In this document: in pieces, positions 9,647 through 17,953 of the stretch
How positions within the stretch are numbered: the first letter of the stretch is position 1
How the letters are laid out: the number at the start of each line of letters is the position of its first letter
From: Streptomyces viridiviolaceus
GTDB taxonomy: Bacteria > Actinomycetota > Actinomycetes > Streptomycetales > Streptomycetaceae
NCBI RefSeq assembly: GCF_014650995.1
Contig: NZ_BMWA01000011.1
Coordinates: forward strand, 248,001 to 312,000
Direction: 5' to 3'
DNA: 64,000 bases
Notes under the pieces: generated by a model
Seen by the model: only the letters and a program-made list of their open reading frames with translations
Told to the model about the DNA's origin: nothing
Database searches by the model: none
Translations under genes and position numbers: made by a program

Positions 9647-10495
9647 GTGGCACGGAAGCTCGCCGTCATCGGAGCCGGTCTCATGGGATCCGGCATCGCC
9701 CAGGTCTCCGCGCAGGCGGGCTGGGACGTCGTCCTGCGGGACGTCACCGACGAGGCGCTGCGGCGTGGCACGGACGGCATCAAGGCCTCGTACGACAAGT
9801 TCGTCACCAAGGGCAGGCTGACCGCCGACGACGCCGAGGCCGCCCTCGGCCGCATCACCGCGACCACCGACCTGGACGCCGTCGCCGACGCGGACGTCGT
9901 CGTCGAGGCCGTCTTCGAGAAGCTGGAAGTCAAGCACGAGATCTTCCGCGCGCTGGACAAGCTCGCCAAGGACGAGGCGGTCCTCGCCTCCAACACCTCC
10001 GCCATCCCGATCACCAAGATCGCGGCCGTGACGGAGCGCCCGGAGCGGGTGGTCGGCACGCACTTCTTCTCGCCGGTCCCGATGATGCAGCTGTGCGAGC
10101 TGGTGCGCGGCTACAAGACCAGCGACGAAACGCTCGCCACGGCGCGCGAGTTCGCCGAGTCCGTCGGCAAGACCTGCATCGTCGTCAACCGCGACGTCGC
10201 CGGCTTCGTGACGACCCGCCTCATCTCCGCCCTCGTCGTCGAGGCCGCGAAGCTGTACGAGTCGGGCGTCGCCACCGCCGAGGACATCGACCTCGCCTGC
10301 AAGCTGGGCTTCGGCCACGCCATGGGGCCGCTGGCCACCGCCGACCTGACGGGCGTGGACATCCTGCTGCACGCCACGAGCAACATCTACACCGAGTCGC
10401 AGGACGAGAAGTTCGCCCCGCCGGAGCTGATGCGCCGGATGGTGGATGCCGGTGACATCGGACGCAAGAGCGGGCAGGGCTTCTACAAGCACTGA
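9647..10495 (+). CDS. 3-hydroxybutyryl-CoA / 3-hydroxyacyl-CoA dehydrogenase
   Basis: This 282-residue NAD(P)-dependent enzyme interconverts 3-hydroxyacyl-CoA and 3-oxoacyl-CoA. The Rossmann motif GAGLMGSGIAQVSAQAGWDV is at residues 8-27. The catalytic region reads ASNTSAIPITKIA and VVGTHFFSPVPMMQLCELV, with the conserved His, and the C-terminal domain has GFVTTRLISAL. The start is GTG at 9647 with AGGGGAG 8 nt upstream; a longer frame from 9554 has no support. It could serve butyrate/crotonyl-CoA metabolism with the thiolase at 27002, or polyhydroxybutyrate turnover. Substrate chain length cannot be read from sequence. Confidence 0.92.
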   Translation: MARKLAVIGAGLMGSGIAQVSAQAGWDVVLRDVTDEALRRGTDGIKASYDKFVTKGRLTADDAEAALGRITATTDLDAVADADVVVEAVFEKLEVKHEIFRALDKLAKDEAVLASNTSAIPITKIAAVTERPERVVGTHFFSPVPMMQLCELVRGYKTSDETLATAREFAESVGKTCIVVNRDVAGFVTTRLISALVVEAAKLYESGVATAEDIDLACKLGFGHAMGPLATADLTGVDILLHATSNIYTESQDEKFAPPELMRRMVDAGDIGRKSGQGFYKH

Positions 10496-10667
10496 ATCCG
10501 CGGCAGCCCCGGGAAACATCACACGCCGGGGTGAATTCGGTATCGGTTCGCTTACAGGCGGCAACCTCGGAGCGTTGCACGCAGTCAGAGGTTGCATCAC
10601 CTCAGCACACCGAGCACCGGAACGACACCACTTCGCGGAGCACGAGACGCACGCACGGGGAGCGCAT

Positions 10668-10991
10668 ATGCACATCAGGGGCGACCACGTCGAGCTGGTC
10701 GTCGGGGGCCGCCTCGACGTCCGCAGCGCGGCGGACGCCCGTACGGTCCTGCACTCGGCCGTCGACGACGGAGTCGGCGACCTGGTGCTCGACCTGTCAG
10801 AGCTGGACTCCTGGGACGCCACCGGACTCGGTGTGATCATGGGGGCCCACCGGCGGGCCGGCCGCTGCGGCCGGCGGCTGGTGCTGCGCGGCGTACCGCC
10901 GCAGATGCAGCGCCTGCTGGTGGCCACCCGGTTGCACCGCATCCTGGCCATCGAGGGCGGCCTCGGCGTGGAGAGCCTGCCCAGGGTGTGA
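10668..10991 (+). CDS. STAS-domain anti-sigma-antagonist-like protein lacking the phospho-serine
   Basis: The 107-residue protein is one STAS domain: strand VELVVGGRLDVRSAA, then LVLDLSELDSWDATGLGVIMGAHRRA and a C-terminal helix. In phosphorylatable antagonists such as SpoIIAA and BldG the motif is D-S-[ST]-G-L-G; here Asp50 is followed by Ala51-Thr52-Gly53-Leu54-Gly55, so the phosphorylated Ser is absent. It may be constitutively active, use Thr52, or act by binding only. ATG at 10668 follows CGGGGAGC. No anti-sigma factor gene adjoins it. A hairpin terminator follows. Confidence 0.85.
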   Translation: MHIRGDHVELVVGGRLDVRSAADARTVLHSAVDDGVGDLVLDLSELDSWDATGLGVIMGAHRRAGRCGRRLVLRGVPPQMQRLLVATRLHRILAIEGGLGVESLPRV

Positions 10992-10995
10992 CCTC

Positions 10996-11015
10996 CCGGG
11001 CAGGTGTGCCCGGGC
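10996..11015 (+). terminator. Hairpin after the STAS gene
   Basis: CCCGGGCA (10996-11003) pairs perfectly with 11008-11015, loop GGTG. It starts 4 nt after the stop codon. No T-run. Confidence 0.55.
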
Positions 11016-11110
11016 GGGGCGGGGGAGACCCGGACGCTCCCTCACGGAAACGCCCGACGCACGCAATCCTCACGAGACTGTGACGTCTCGGGCGGCGCGG
11101 TACCCCGGGC

Positions 11111-11140
11111 TGTCGGAGATACTGAGCGAAGGTTTAGGGT
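11111..11140 (+). promoter_or_regulatory. Candidate promoter of the large P-loop gene
   Basis: -10 TAGGGT at 11135-11140 and a -35-like TGTCGG at 11111-11116 with an 18-bp spacer. It would give a leader of about 120 nt before the ATG at 11269. The -35 is poor, so the call is tentative. Confidence 0.35.
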
Positions 11141-11268
11141 TCGGCTGCCCGCTGCCCTGCAACCCACTGGCGGGCCCGGACCAGAAGCGACAGCGCGGTG
11201 TGCGGCAAGGCCGGGAGGGTGGTCCCGACCGGGACCCTGCACACGACGCTTTTGGGGGGCTTGAACCT

Positions 11269-13917
11269 ATGGACCCGAACAGCCGGGGACCCGAGGAGTA
11301 CGGCCACGACGGCGACGGCCACACGCCGCGCCCGCGCCCGCCCAGGGATCCCCTCACACCCGACTTCGGACAGCACGTGCCCGCACTCGCCCGCACGGTG
11401 CAGCTCGTCTCCGGCGACTTCCTGCTCACCGTCAACCCCGTCGACGGCAGCGAGATCGAGGTCTGCCCGCCCGGCGAGCGGCCCGCACGGCCCGAGAAGT
11501 TCAGCGCGGCCGAACGCGCCGAGGTGGACCGCGCCGCCCGGCCGCCCGCCCCGCCCGGACCGACGAGGCCCGCACGGCCGCTCACGGCCCGCCAGGACGA
11601 GCGCGAACGCCTGGTGCGGCTGCTCGCCCGCGGCCGGTCCGTACGCCTCACCGGCCCGGCCGGCTCCGGCCGCACCAGCCTCCTCGACGTCGTCGCCGAG
11701 GACTGCGCGGACCTCGCGCCCGACGGCGTGATCCGCCTCAGCGGCTTCCACCGCACGGCCGACGACCTGCTGTACGACCTCTTCTACGCCGTCCACCGAG
11801 CGCCCCTGCACCGCCCGGACCGGGAGGAACTGCTCGGCCACCTCAGGGAGGTCGGCGCGGTCGTCGTCCTGGACGACGCCGAACTCGGCGGCGCCGCCCT
11901 CGACGAGCTGCTGGACGCCACCCCGGAGTGCGCCTTCCTCATCGGCGCGACGCCGGACGTGCCCGCCCCGTCCGCCGACTCGGCCGTCGAGGAGGTCTTC
12001 CTCACCGGCCTGGACCGCTCCGACGGCGTGGACCTGCTGGAGCGGGCCGCCGGGCGGCCCCTCACCGACGAGGAGGCCAACTGGGCCGGAGACCTCTGGT
12101 TCGAGTCCGAGGGCCTGCCGCTGCGCTTCGTCCAGGCGGGCGCCCTGCTGCGCCGGCGCGACCGGCTGCGGGCCGGCGCGGACGCCGTCGACGAGTTCGG
12201 CGTCTTCGCCGACGCCCGACCGGCCGACGACACGCCCTACGACGCCGCCGAGAGCGACGAGGTCCCGCTGCCGTCCCTCGGCGAGGCCGCCGCGCCCGCG
12301 CCGCTGCTCGCCTCCCGGCTGAGCGCCTCCGCCCGGGCCACGCTGGAGTTCGCCGTCGCCCTCGGCGGCGAGGTGCCGCACCAGGCCCACCTGCCCGCCC
12401 TGGTCGGCGACACCCACGCGGACGCCGCCCTCGGGGAGCTGGCCGACTGCGGCCTCGTCTCCCCGGTCGGCTCCCGCTACCGGCTCGCCGCCGGTGTGCT
12501 CACCCAGCTGGAGAGCGCCGGATACGGCGGCGACGTCCGGGCCCGGGCGCTGACCGCGGCCCAGCACTACGCCTGGTGGGCCGGGCACCCCTCGGTCACC
12601 CCGGAGCGCGTCTGCGCCGAGGCCGACGCCGTGCTCGCCGCCCTCGCCGTGCTGGTGCCGACGACGGCCCCGCCCGCCGAGGGCGAGGAGAGCCCGGCCG
12701 TCCAGCTGGCCCGCACCGCGGCGCCCGCGTTCGCCGCGGGGCTGCACTGGAGCGCCTGGGAACGGGCGCTGCGCTCCGGCAGCCAGGCCAGCAGGCTCGC
12801 CGGTGACGTCGCGGAACAGGCGTACTTCCACCACGAGCTCGGCATCCTCGCGCTGTGCGACGGACAGCTCGACCGGGCCCGCGCCGAGCTGGAGGCCTCC
12901 GTCGGGTTGCGCGGCGCGCTCTCCGACAAGCGGGGCGCCGTCGCGGGGCGCCGCGCCCTCGCCCTGGTCGCCGACCGTTCCGGGGACACACCCGGCCTCG
13001 GTACCGGGGCGGCCGCTCCGGGCGCCGCCGAGGCCGGTCCCGGCGCCCTCGGGGGCGGTTACGGTGCGACCGCCGGGGAGGAGGTGCCCGACGCCCGGCA
13101 CGAGGAGTCGGCGTCGCCGCCGGCGGGCGTGCCCGCGCCGTTCCCGCCGCTCCAGCCGTCGCCGCAGTCCCCGACCCTGGTGACCCACAGGGGCCCGTCC
13201 CCCGGCCCCTCCCGCAAGGCCGGGACGGGCATCAAGGGCTTCGCCCGGCGCAATCTGGTGGCCGCCGGAGCGGGCGCCCTGCTCGTCGCCGTACTCGGCA
13301 CGGTGGTGACGCTCGGCGCCACCTCGGAGAACGACGCAGGCGATCCCTCCGACCGGGTCGGCGTCAACCCGTCGGCAAGCCAGGGAGCCGACGACGGCAG
13401 TCTCGGCGCCGACCGGGCGAACGACGGCAGCGACGGCTCCGCCGACACCGGCGAGGCGACCAGCCGGCCGACCGACCCCGGTCCGGACGGCACCTTCGGC
13501 ACGTCCGACGACCCGACACCCACGGAATCGGCCAGGCCGTCGGACGATCCGAGCGGCACGAACAACCCCGGCGACACGGACGGTCCCGTCGACCCCGGCG
13601 ACTCGGGCGATCCCAGCGACCCGTCGTCGCCGTCCAAGCCGCCCACCTCGACGAAGCCGACGGCGAAGCCACCGACGTCCAAGCCGCCGACGTCCGAGCC
13701 GCCCACGGATCCGCCCACCTCCGAGCCGCCGCCGACCACCTCGAACCCGACGTCCGAGCCGCCCCCGCCGTCGACGCCCTCGACGTCCGACACGGCGAGC
13801 GGTCCCGCCTCCAGCGCCCCCGCGAGCACCACCGCGAGCGCGCCGCAGAGCAGCGCCAGCAGCGGTGACGCGGGGTCGCCGAGCGGATCCGGTCCGGCGA
13901 CGGGCCAGGTGATCTGA
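11269..13917 (+). CDS. Large P-loop NTPase-like protein with TM helix and proline-rich outer tail
   Basis: The 882-residue product has an N-terminal charged, proline-rich region, then an NTPase-like domain with GPAGSGRTS at residues 129-137 and a Walker-B-like AVVVLDDAELGG. The P-loop has Arg where Lys is normal (GRT for GKT). A helical region follows in which about residues 500-580 look TPR/winged-helix-like (AYFHHELGILALCDGQLDRARAELEAS). A single TM helix lies at about 661-684. The C-terminus (about 780-850) is rich in KPPTS/SEPPT repeats, probably outside the membrane. The layout resembles a STAND/AAA sensor fused to a wall-spanning tail. The start is ATG at 11269; an upstream frame extension to 11080 crosses the likely promoter. 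Function unknown. Confidence 0.75.
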   Translation: MDPNSRGPEEYGHDGDGHTPRPRPPRDPLTPDFGQHVPALARTVQLVSGDFLLTVNPVDGSEIEVCPPGERPARPEKFSAAERAEVDRAARPPAPPGPTRPARPLTARQDERERLVRLLARGRSVRLTGPAGSGRTSLLDVVAEDCADLAPDGVIRLSGFHRTADDLLYDLFYAVHRAPLHRPDREELLGHLREVGAVVVLDDAELGGAALDELLDATPECAFLIGATPDVPAPSADSAVEEVFLTGLDRSDGVDLLERAAGRPLTDEEANWAGDLWFESEGLPLRFVQAGALLRRRDRLRAGADAVDEFGVFADARPADDTPYDAAESDEVPLPSLGEAAAPAPLLASRLSASARATLEFAVALGGEVPHQAHLPALVGDTHADAALGELADCGLVSPVGSRYRLAAGVLTQLESAGYGGDVRARALTAAQHYAWWAGHPSVTPERVCAEADAVLAALAVLVPTTAPPAEGEESPAVQLARTAAPAFAAGLHWSAWERALRSGSQASRLAGDVAEQAYFHHELGILALCDGQLDRARAELEASVGLRGALSDKRGAVAGRRALALVADRSGDTPGLGTGAAAPGAAEAGPGALGGGYGATAGEEVPDARHEESASPPAGVPAPFPPLQPSPQSPTLVTHRGPSPGPSRKAGTGIKGFARRNLVAAGAGALLVAVLGTVVTLGATSENDAGDPSDRVGVNPSASQGADDGSLGADRANDGSDGSADTGEATSRPTDPGPDGTFGTSDDPTPTESARPSDDPSGTNNPGDTDGPVDPGDSGDPSDPSSPSKPPTSTKPTAKPPTSKPPTSEPPTDPPTSEPPPTTSNPTSEPPPPSTPSTSDTASGPASSAPASTTASAPQSSASSGDAGSPSGSGPATGQVI

Positions 13918-13935
13918 GGTTCCGCAGGCACGACC

Positions 13936-13968
13936 GAGGGCCGGGTCCGTCCGCCGGACCCGGCCCTC
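13936..13968. terminator. Strong bidirectional terminator hairpin
   Basis: A 14-bp perfect stem pairs 13936-13949 (GAGGGCCGGGTCCG) with 13955-13968, 5-nt loop. It sits between the convergent P-loop gene and nucS. Confidence 0.8.
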
Positions 13969-13984
13969 TCGTGTGCGCGTGCGC

Positions 13985-14656
13985 TCAGAACAGCCGCAGC
14001 TTGTCGTCCTCGATGCCGCGCAGCGCGTCGTAGTCCAGCACCTGGCAGCCGATGCCGCGGTCCGTGGCCAGCACCCGGGCCTGCGGCTTGATCTCCTGGG
14101 CGGCGAAGACGCCGCGCACCGGGGCGAGATGCGGATCGCGGTTCAACAGCTCCAGGTAGCGCGTGAGTTGTTCCACGCCGTCGATCTCGCCGCGCCGCTT
14201 GATCTCGACGGCGACGGTCCCGCCGTCGGCGTCCCGGCACAGGATGTCGACCGGACCGATGGCCGTCGGGTACTCGCGACGGATGAGGGTGTAGCCCTCG
14301 CCGAGCGTCTCGATGCGGTCGGCCAGCAGCTCCTGGAGGTGCGCTTCCACGCCGTCCTTGATCAGGCCCGGGTCCACGCCCAGTTCGTGCGAGGAGTCGT
14401 GGAGGATCTCCTCCATCGTGATGATGAGCTTCTCGCCCGCCTTGTTGACGACGGTCCACACGCCCGCCTCGTCGCCGGTGCCCTCCTTCAGCGTGCAGGG
14501 CGGCGACATCCAGTTCAGGGGCTTGTAGGCCCGGTCGTCTGCATGGATCGAGACGCTGCCGTCCGCCTTGACCAGGATCAGGCGGGGGGCCGAGGGCAGA
14601 TGGGCGGTGAGCCGCCCGGCGTAGTCGACGGAGCAGCGGGCAATGACGAGACGCAT
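13985..14656 (-). CDS. nucS: Mismatch-specific endonuclease NucS/EndoMS
   Basis: The 223-residue protein matches NucS, the actinobacterial replacement for MutS/MutL mismatch repair, which cuts both strands at mismatches (family knowledge). It begins MRLVIARCSVDYAGRLTAHL. The RecB-like nuclease site shows Asp137 (GPVDILCRD), Glu151 and Lys153 (AVEIKRRG). The last residues DDKLRLF form a clamp-binding peptide, fitting recruitment by the sliding clamp. ATG at 14656 is used because the upstream extension is unlike the family. There is no ribosome site; TAGCGT 8 nt before the ATG suggests leaderless transcription. Confidence 0.95.
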   Translation of the reverse strand: MRLVIARCSVDYAGRLTAHLPSAPRLILVKADGSVSIHADDRAYKPLNWMSPPCTLKEGTGDEAGVWTVVNKAGEKLIITMEEILHDSSHELGVDPGLIKDGVEAHLQELLADRIETLGEGYTLIRREYPTAIGPVDILCRDADGGTVAVEIKRRGEIDGVEQLTRYLELLNRDPHLAPVRGVFAAQEIKPQARVLATDRGIGCQVLDYDALRGIEDDKLRLF

Positions 14657-14664
14657 GGTCGGCA

Positions 14665-14670
14665 ACGCTA
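14665..14670 (-). promoter_or_regulatory. Leaderless-type -10 box for nucS
   Basis: TAGCGT on the minus strand, 8 nt before the nucS ATG, with no Shine-Dalgarno sequence between. Confidence 0.45.
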
Positions 14671-14936
14671 CTCGACGGGCCGGTCCCGACGCGATTCGCG
14701 TCCCGTCGGGAGGCCGGAGGAGCCGTCCCACTTCTCCCATAAGGCCCATGTTGCGCACTGGCCGATTGTGCGCCTACCCGAAAGGGCCCATCTGGGCATT
14801 CTCCTGGTGCGGTCACGTTCGGTTGCTTACGGTATTGAACGGGAGGTCGCGACGTGTGTACGCAGCGTGATCGACATCGCGTACTCCCTTTACTGTCCGG
14901 CAACCCCTGCTGGTCGGGGGTGCGAGAGGAGAACCC

Positions 14937-15329
14937 ATGTCGCTCGACGTCTCACCGGCCCTACTCGAAAAGGCCGAGCGAGGCGAGGTCGATGAAGCAG
15001 AATTCGTCGACTGCGTCCGGACCTCCCTGCCCTACGCATGGGAGATGATCAGCTCCCTGGTGGCACAGCTGAAGGTCGACGGCGGAGCCTTCGCCGACAA
15101 CCAGACGCCCCCGCCGGACGAGCAGGCACGCGGTCAGCTGCTGCGTGCGCTCGCGAGTGACGCGATACGCGGCGCACTGCAACGGCACTTCGGTGTGCGG
15201 CTGGCCTTCCAGAACTGCCACCGGGTGGCGGTGTTCCCGTTGGACTCCTCGGTCGACGAGACGCTGGCCCGTTTCACCTCGGTGCGCAGTCAGTTGCTGA
15301 ACCAGTCGCCGGAACTTCGCGACTGCTGA
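14937..15329 (+). CDS. Conserved Streptomyces hypothetical protein (SCO5389-like position)
   Basis: This 130-residue soluble protein begins MSLDVSPALLEKAERGEVDE after a clear GAGAGGAG ribosome site. An N-terminal helical half contains FVDCVRTSLPYAWEMISSLVAQL, a middle stretch is rich in Pro and Gln, and the C-terminal half (GALQRHFGVRLAFQNCHRVA) ends in SPELRDC. Three cysteines are present at about residues 26, 94 and 130 (the last residue). There is no signal peptide or TM helix. It is single-gene in layout, divergent from nucS and convergent with the next gene. I do not recognise a biochemical function. Confidence 0.8.
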   Translation: MSLDVSPALLEKAERGEVDEAEFVDCVRTSLPYAWEMISSLVAQLKVDGGAFADNQTPPPDEQARGQLLRALASDAIRGALQRHFGVRLAFQNCHRVAVFPLDSSVDETLARFTSVRSQLLNQSPELRDC

Positions 15330-15344
15330 CGCGATGGTCGCCCG

Positions 15345-15391
15345 CTTGCCGCTCCGTACGCGGGAGGTGCAGTTTGTACCGGAGCGGCAAG
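15345..15391. terminator. Terminator between convergent genes
   Basis: CTTGCCGCTCC (15345-15355) pairs perfectly with 15381-15391, with a GTAC/GTAC sub-stem inside the loop. It starts 16 nt after the stop of the 130-residue protein gene. Confidence 0.65.
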
Positions 15392-15443
15392 CTCCCCGCC
15401 GAGCCCGCCGGGCCCGGCGGCCGTCCTCTCACGGCCGGCCCGC

Positions 15444-16472
15444 TCAGCGGAGCTGCGGGAGTACCTCGGTGCCGAGCCGTCGTACGTTCTCCTCCGTGGC
15501 CGCGAGGTCTCCGGAGCCCTCGACGAGCAGGGCGAAGCGGGAGATGCCGGTCCGCTCGCCGGTCGCCGCGAGCCGGTCCGCGCACAGCCGGGGAGTGCCC
15601 ACCGGGTGCAGCCCGCAGAGCAGTTCGGTGTACGCCAGCGGGTCGCGCATCTGCCGGGCGCGTCCGTCCACCGTGACATGGGCGCCCAGCCCCTGGCGCA
15701 GCCAGCCCGGCATCGCCTTCAGCAGCGTCTCCGCCGCGTCCGTGCGCCGGTCCGCGATCTGACAGACACCCGCCGACACGTGCGCCGCGTCGTGGATCTC
15801 CGCCGTCGGCCGTCCGGCCGCGCGGGCGTGCTGCCGCCACAGGGCGACCATCTCGGCCTTCTCCTCGTCCCCGACGTGCATGCCGAGGAGCATCGGCAGT
15901 CCCCGCTCGGCAGCCAGGCGCACGCTCGCCGGGGACGTACAGGCGACGACGACCTCCGGCCCCGCGCCGTCCGTCAGGGACTCCGAGGGCCGCGGGACGA
16001 CGGGCACCTCGCGGAAGCGGAACCGGTCCCCCGAGGCGCCGACGGCCGGTTCGCGCAGCCAGCGCACCAGCAGATCGAGTGATTCGGGGAACCCTTGCTC
16101 GTACGCCTCCAGGCCCGTGCCGAACACCTCCAGGTCGACCCACGGGCCGCCCCGGCCGACGCCCAGCGAGAACCGGCCGCCGCTCGTCACATGCAGCAGC
16201 GCGGCCTGCTCGCCCAGTGCCACGGGGTGGGCGGTGGGCAGCACGCTGACCGCCGTGCCGACCCGGATGCGGCGGGTGCGGCCGAGCAGCAGCGCGGCCA
16301 GGGTCACCGCCGACGGACACGTGCCGTACGGCACGAAGTGGTGTTCGGCCAGCCAGACCGTGTCGAGCCCGGCCTCCTCGGCGACCTCGGCCGAGCGGAC
16401 CGCGCGGTGCAGCGCTTCTCCCTGGCCCTGCCCCGGGAACTGGGCGCCCAACACGAATGTTCCTACGCGCAT
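15444..16472 (-). CDS. LLM-class (luciferase-like) flavin-dependent oxidoreductase
   Basis: The 342-residue product has the bacterial luciferase-like TIM barrel: MRVGTFVLGAQFPGQGQGEA, then EEAGLDTVWLAEHHF, RIRVGTAVSVLPTAHPVALGEQAALL and GRFSLGVGRGG, all typical flavin-binding segments of group-1 LLM monooxygenases. These use FMN or F420. The ATG at 16472 has AGGAA upstream. No flavin reductase or pathway partner is adjacent, so the substrate is unknown. It is divergent (257 bp) from the zinc-motif gene. Confidence 0.88.
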   Translation of the reverse strand: MRVGTFVLGAQFPGQGQGEALHRAVRSAEVAEEAGLDTVWLAEHHFVPYGTCPSAVTLAALLLGRTRRIRVGTAVSVLPTAHPVALGEQAALLHVTSGGRFSLGVGRGGPWVDLEVFGTGLEAYEQGFPESLDLLVRWLREPAVGASGDRFRFREVPVVPRPSESLTDGAGPEVVVACTSPASVRLAAERGLPMLLGMHVGDEEKAEMVALWRQHARAAGRPTAEIHDAAHVSAGVCQIADRRTDAAETLLKAMPGWLRQGLGAHVTVDGRARQMRDPLAYTELLCGLHPVGTPRLCADRLAATGERTGISRFALLVEGSGDLAATEENVRRLGTEVLPQLR

Positions 16473-16729
16473 TGCTGATTCCTGCTTCCTCGGCTCCGAC
16501 ACGGAGCTCCCCCACACGGCATAACCGTCTGACACGTGCCGAGGACACGGTCCGGCGAGGAGATTTGCGGATTGTCTGCAGAATCGGCGGTTGTGCAGCG
16601 GCCGGGAGCGGCCCTCGGAGGCGCCCCGCACAGGGGAGTTGCGGCGATTGGCGTCGTACGCGTACCCCTGTCGGCGCCGCGTAGGCTGGATGCGGCCCGT
16701 ACTTCCTGTATAGCTCCGTGAGGTGTTCT

Positions 16730-17062
16730 GTGTCCCCGCGTCGCAACCGACCCAAGGGAGCCGGTTCGTCCGGCCGGAGCGCCGAGGACGACCGCGCCGG
16801 CCGCTACGGCGGCTGGCAGTCGTCGGAGAGCTGGCAGGGCGAGGAGTGGAGCGTACGGCATGTGGCGGGCGCCAGCGCACAGGGCAAGTCGTACCGCTGC
16901 CCGGGCTGCGACCAGCTGATCCCGGACGGGGTCCCGCACGTGGTGGCCTGGCCGGAGCACGCGGGCGTCGACGACCGCCGACACTGGCACAAGGCGTGCT
17001 GGAACGCGAAGGACCGCCGCACCACGCGGGTGCAGCGGTCCCGTAACGCGCCCAGGTTCTGA
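16730..17062 (+). CDS. Small basic protein with CxxC-H-H-C zinc motif
   Basis: The 110-residue protein starts with a basic, disordered MSPRRNRPKGAGSSGR segment. The C-terminal half has YRCPGCDQLIPDGVPHVVAWPEH followed by HWHKACW, giving Cys-x2-Cys, His, His and Cys ligands as in a treble-clef/HNH-like zinc finger without an obvious catalytic triad. Homologues are often labelled ATP/GTP-binding protein, which nothing here supports. The GTG at 16730 is chosen for its family-like start; another in-frame GTG is 12 bp upstream. The gene is convergent with the ABC exporter, 21 bp away. Confidence 0.75.
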   Translation: MSPRRNRPKGAGSSGRSAEDDRAGRYGGWQSSESWQGEEWSVRHVAGASAQGKSYRCPGCDQLIPDGVPHVVAWPEHAGVDDRRHWHKACWNAKDRRTTRVQRSRNAPRF

Positions 17063-17083
17063 ACGCTCTTCGCGTCCCTCGCG

Positions 17084-17953
17084 CTACACGTCCCGCTTCT
17101 CCAGCAGGGCGAAGGCGCCGGCGAACGCGACGGCCGTGAGCCCGAGCATGATCCACAGCGGGTCCCAGCCGGACGGGCCGGAATCCGTCAGCGAGTTGGC
17201 GTAGAAGATGCTGAGCTGGTTCGGGATCGAGTACTCGAACAGAGCCTGCTGAACGTCCTTCAGCGACTGAGAGAACATGAACAGCGCGATCACCAGCGGG
17301 GCCAGCACGGCGCCGATCATGATGGTGATGGCCCCTGCCGAGTGCCGGATCACCGATCCGACGGCGAGCGAGAGCAGGCCGAGCAGCGCGATGTAGAGCG
17401 AGACGCCGACGGTGGCCTTCAGCCACTCCTCGCCGGAGGGCTCCAGCACACCGTCGCCCTCCAGCATGGCCACGTGCGCGAGGGCCACGAGCGAGGCCGA
17501 GACCAGGGTCACCACGAACGCCACCAGGAAGAACACGATCGCCTTCGCGGCGAGCACGCGGCCGCGGTTGGGGCAGGCGACCATCGTGGTGCGGATCATG
17601 CCGGTGCCGTACTCGGAGGCGGTGGTCAGCACGCCGAGCGTGATGACGCACATGCTGCCGAGGAGCAGTCCGAAGAAGCCCAGCTCCAGCGGGTTCGCTC
17701 CGGAGACGTCGGGCGAGGACCCCGCCACCACCGCGCCGGCCAGCAGGCCGATGCCGACGACCAGCAGGACGAACACGCCCAGCGTCCACATCGTCGAGCG
17801 GACCGACCTGATCTTCGTCCACTCGGAGGCGACCGCGTGCCAGAGCGTCGTGCGCACGACCGGGATCGGCGAGGTGTAGCCGGGGTACGGCGAACCGGGC
17901 GCCGCCTGCCGATCGGGCGCGGCCTGCGGCATCGGGGGCTGGGGCGTGCTCAT
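17084..17953 (-). CDS. ABC-2 type exporter permease (first system)
   Basis: The 289-residue permease has a Pro-rich cytoplasmic N-terminus (about residues 1-32), then EWTKIRSVRSTMWTLGVFVLL and about six TM helices, with the ABC-2 signature SEYGTGMIRTTMVACPNRGRVLAAK. The last residues KRDV are like those of the second permease (KRRDA). It overlaps the ATPase stop by 4 nt (ATGA), so it is translationally coupled. The same fold and order occur again at 19319-21060, so this is a duplicated pair. Cargo is unknown. Confidence 0.88.
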   Translation of the reverse strand: MSTPQPPMPQAAPDRQAAPGSPYPGYTSPIPVVRTTLWHAVASEWTKIRSVRSTMWTLGVFVLLVVGIGLLAGAVVAGSSPDVSGANPLELGFFGLLLGSMCVITLGVLTTASEYGTGMIRTTMVACPNRGRVLAAKAIVFFLVAFVVTLVSASLVALAHVAMLEGDGVLEPSGEEWLKATVGVSLYIALLGLLSLAVGSVIRHSAGAITIMIGAVLAPLVIALFMFSQSLKDVQQALFEYSIPNQLSIFYANSLTDSGPSGWDPLWIMLGLTAVAFAGAFALLEKRDV

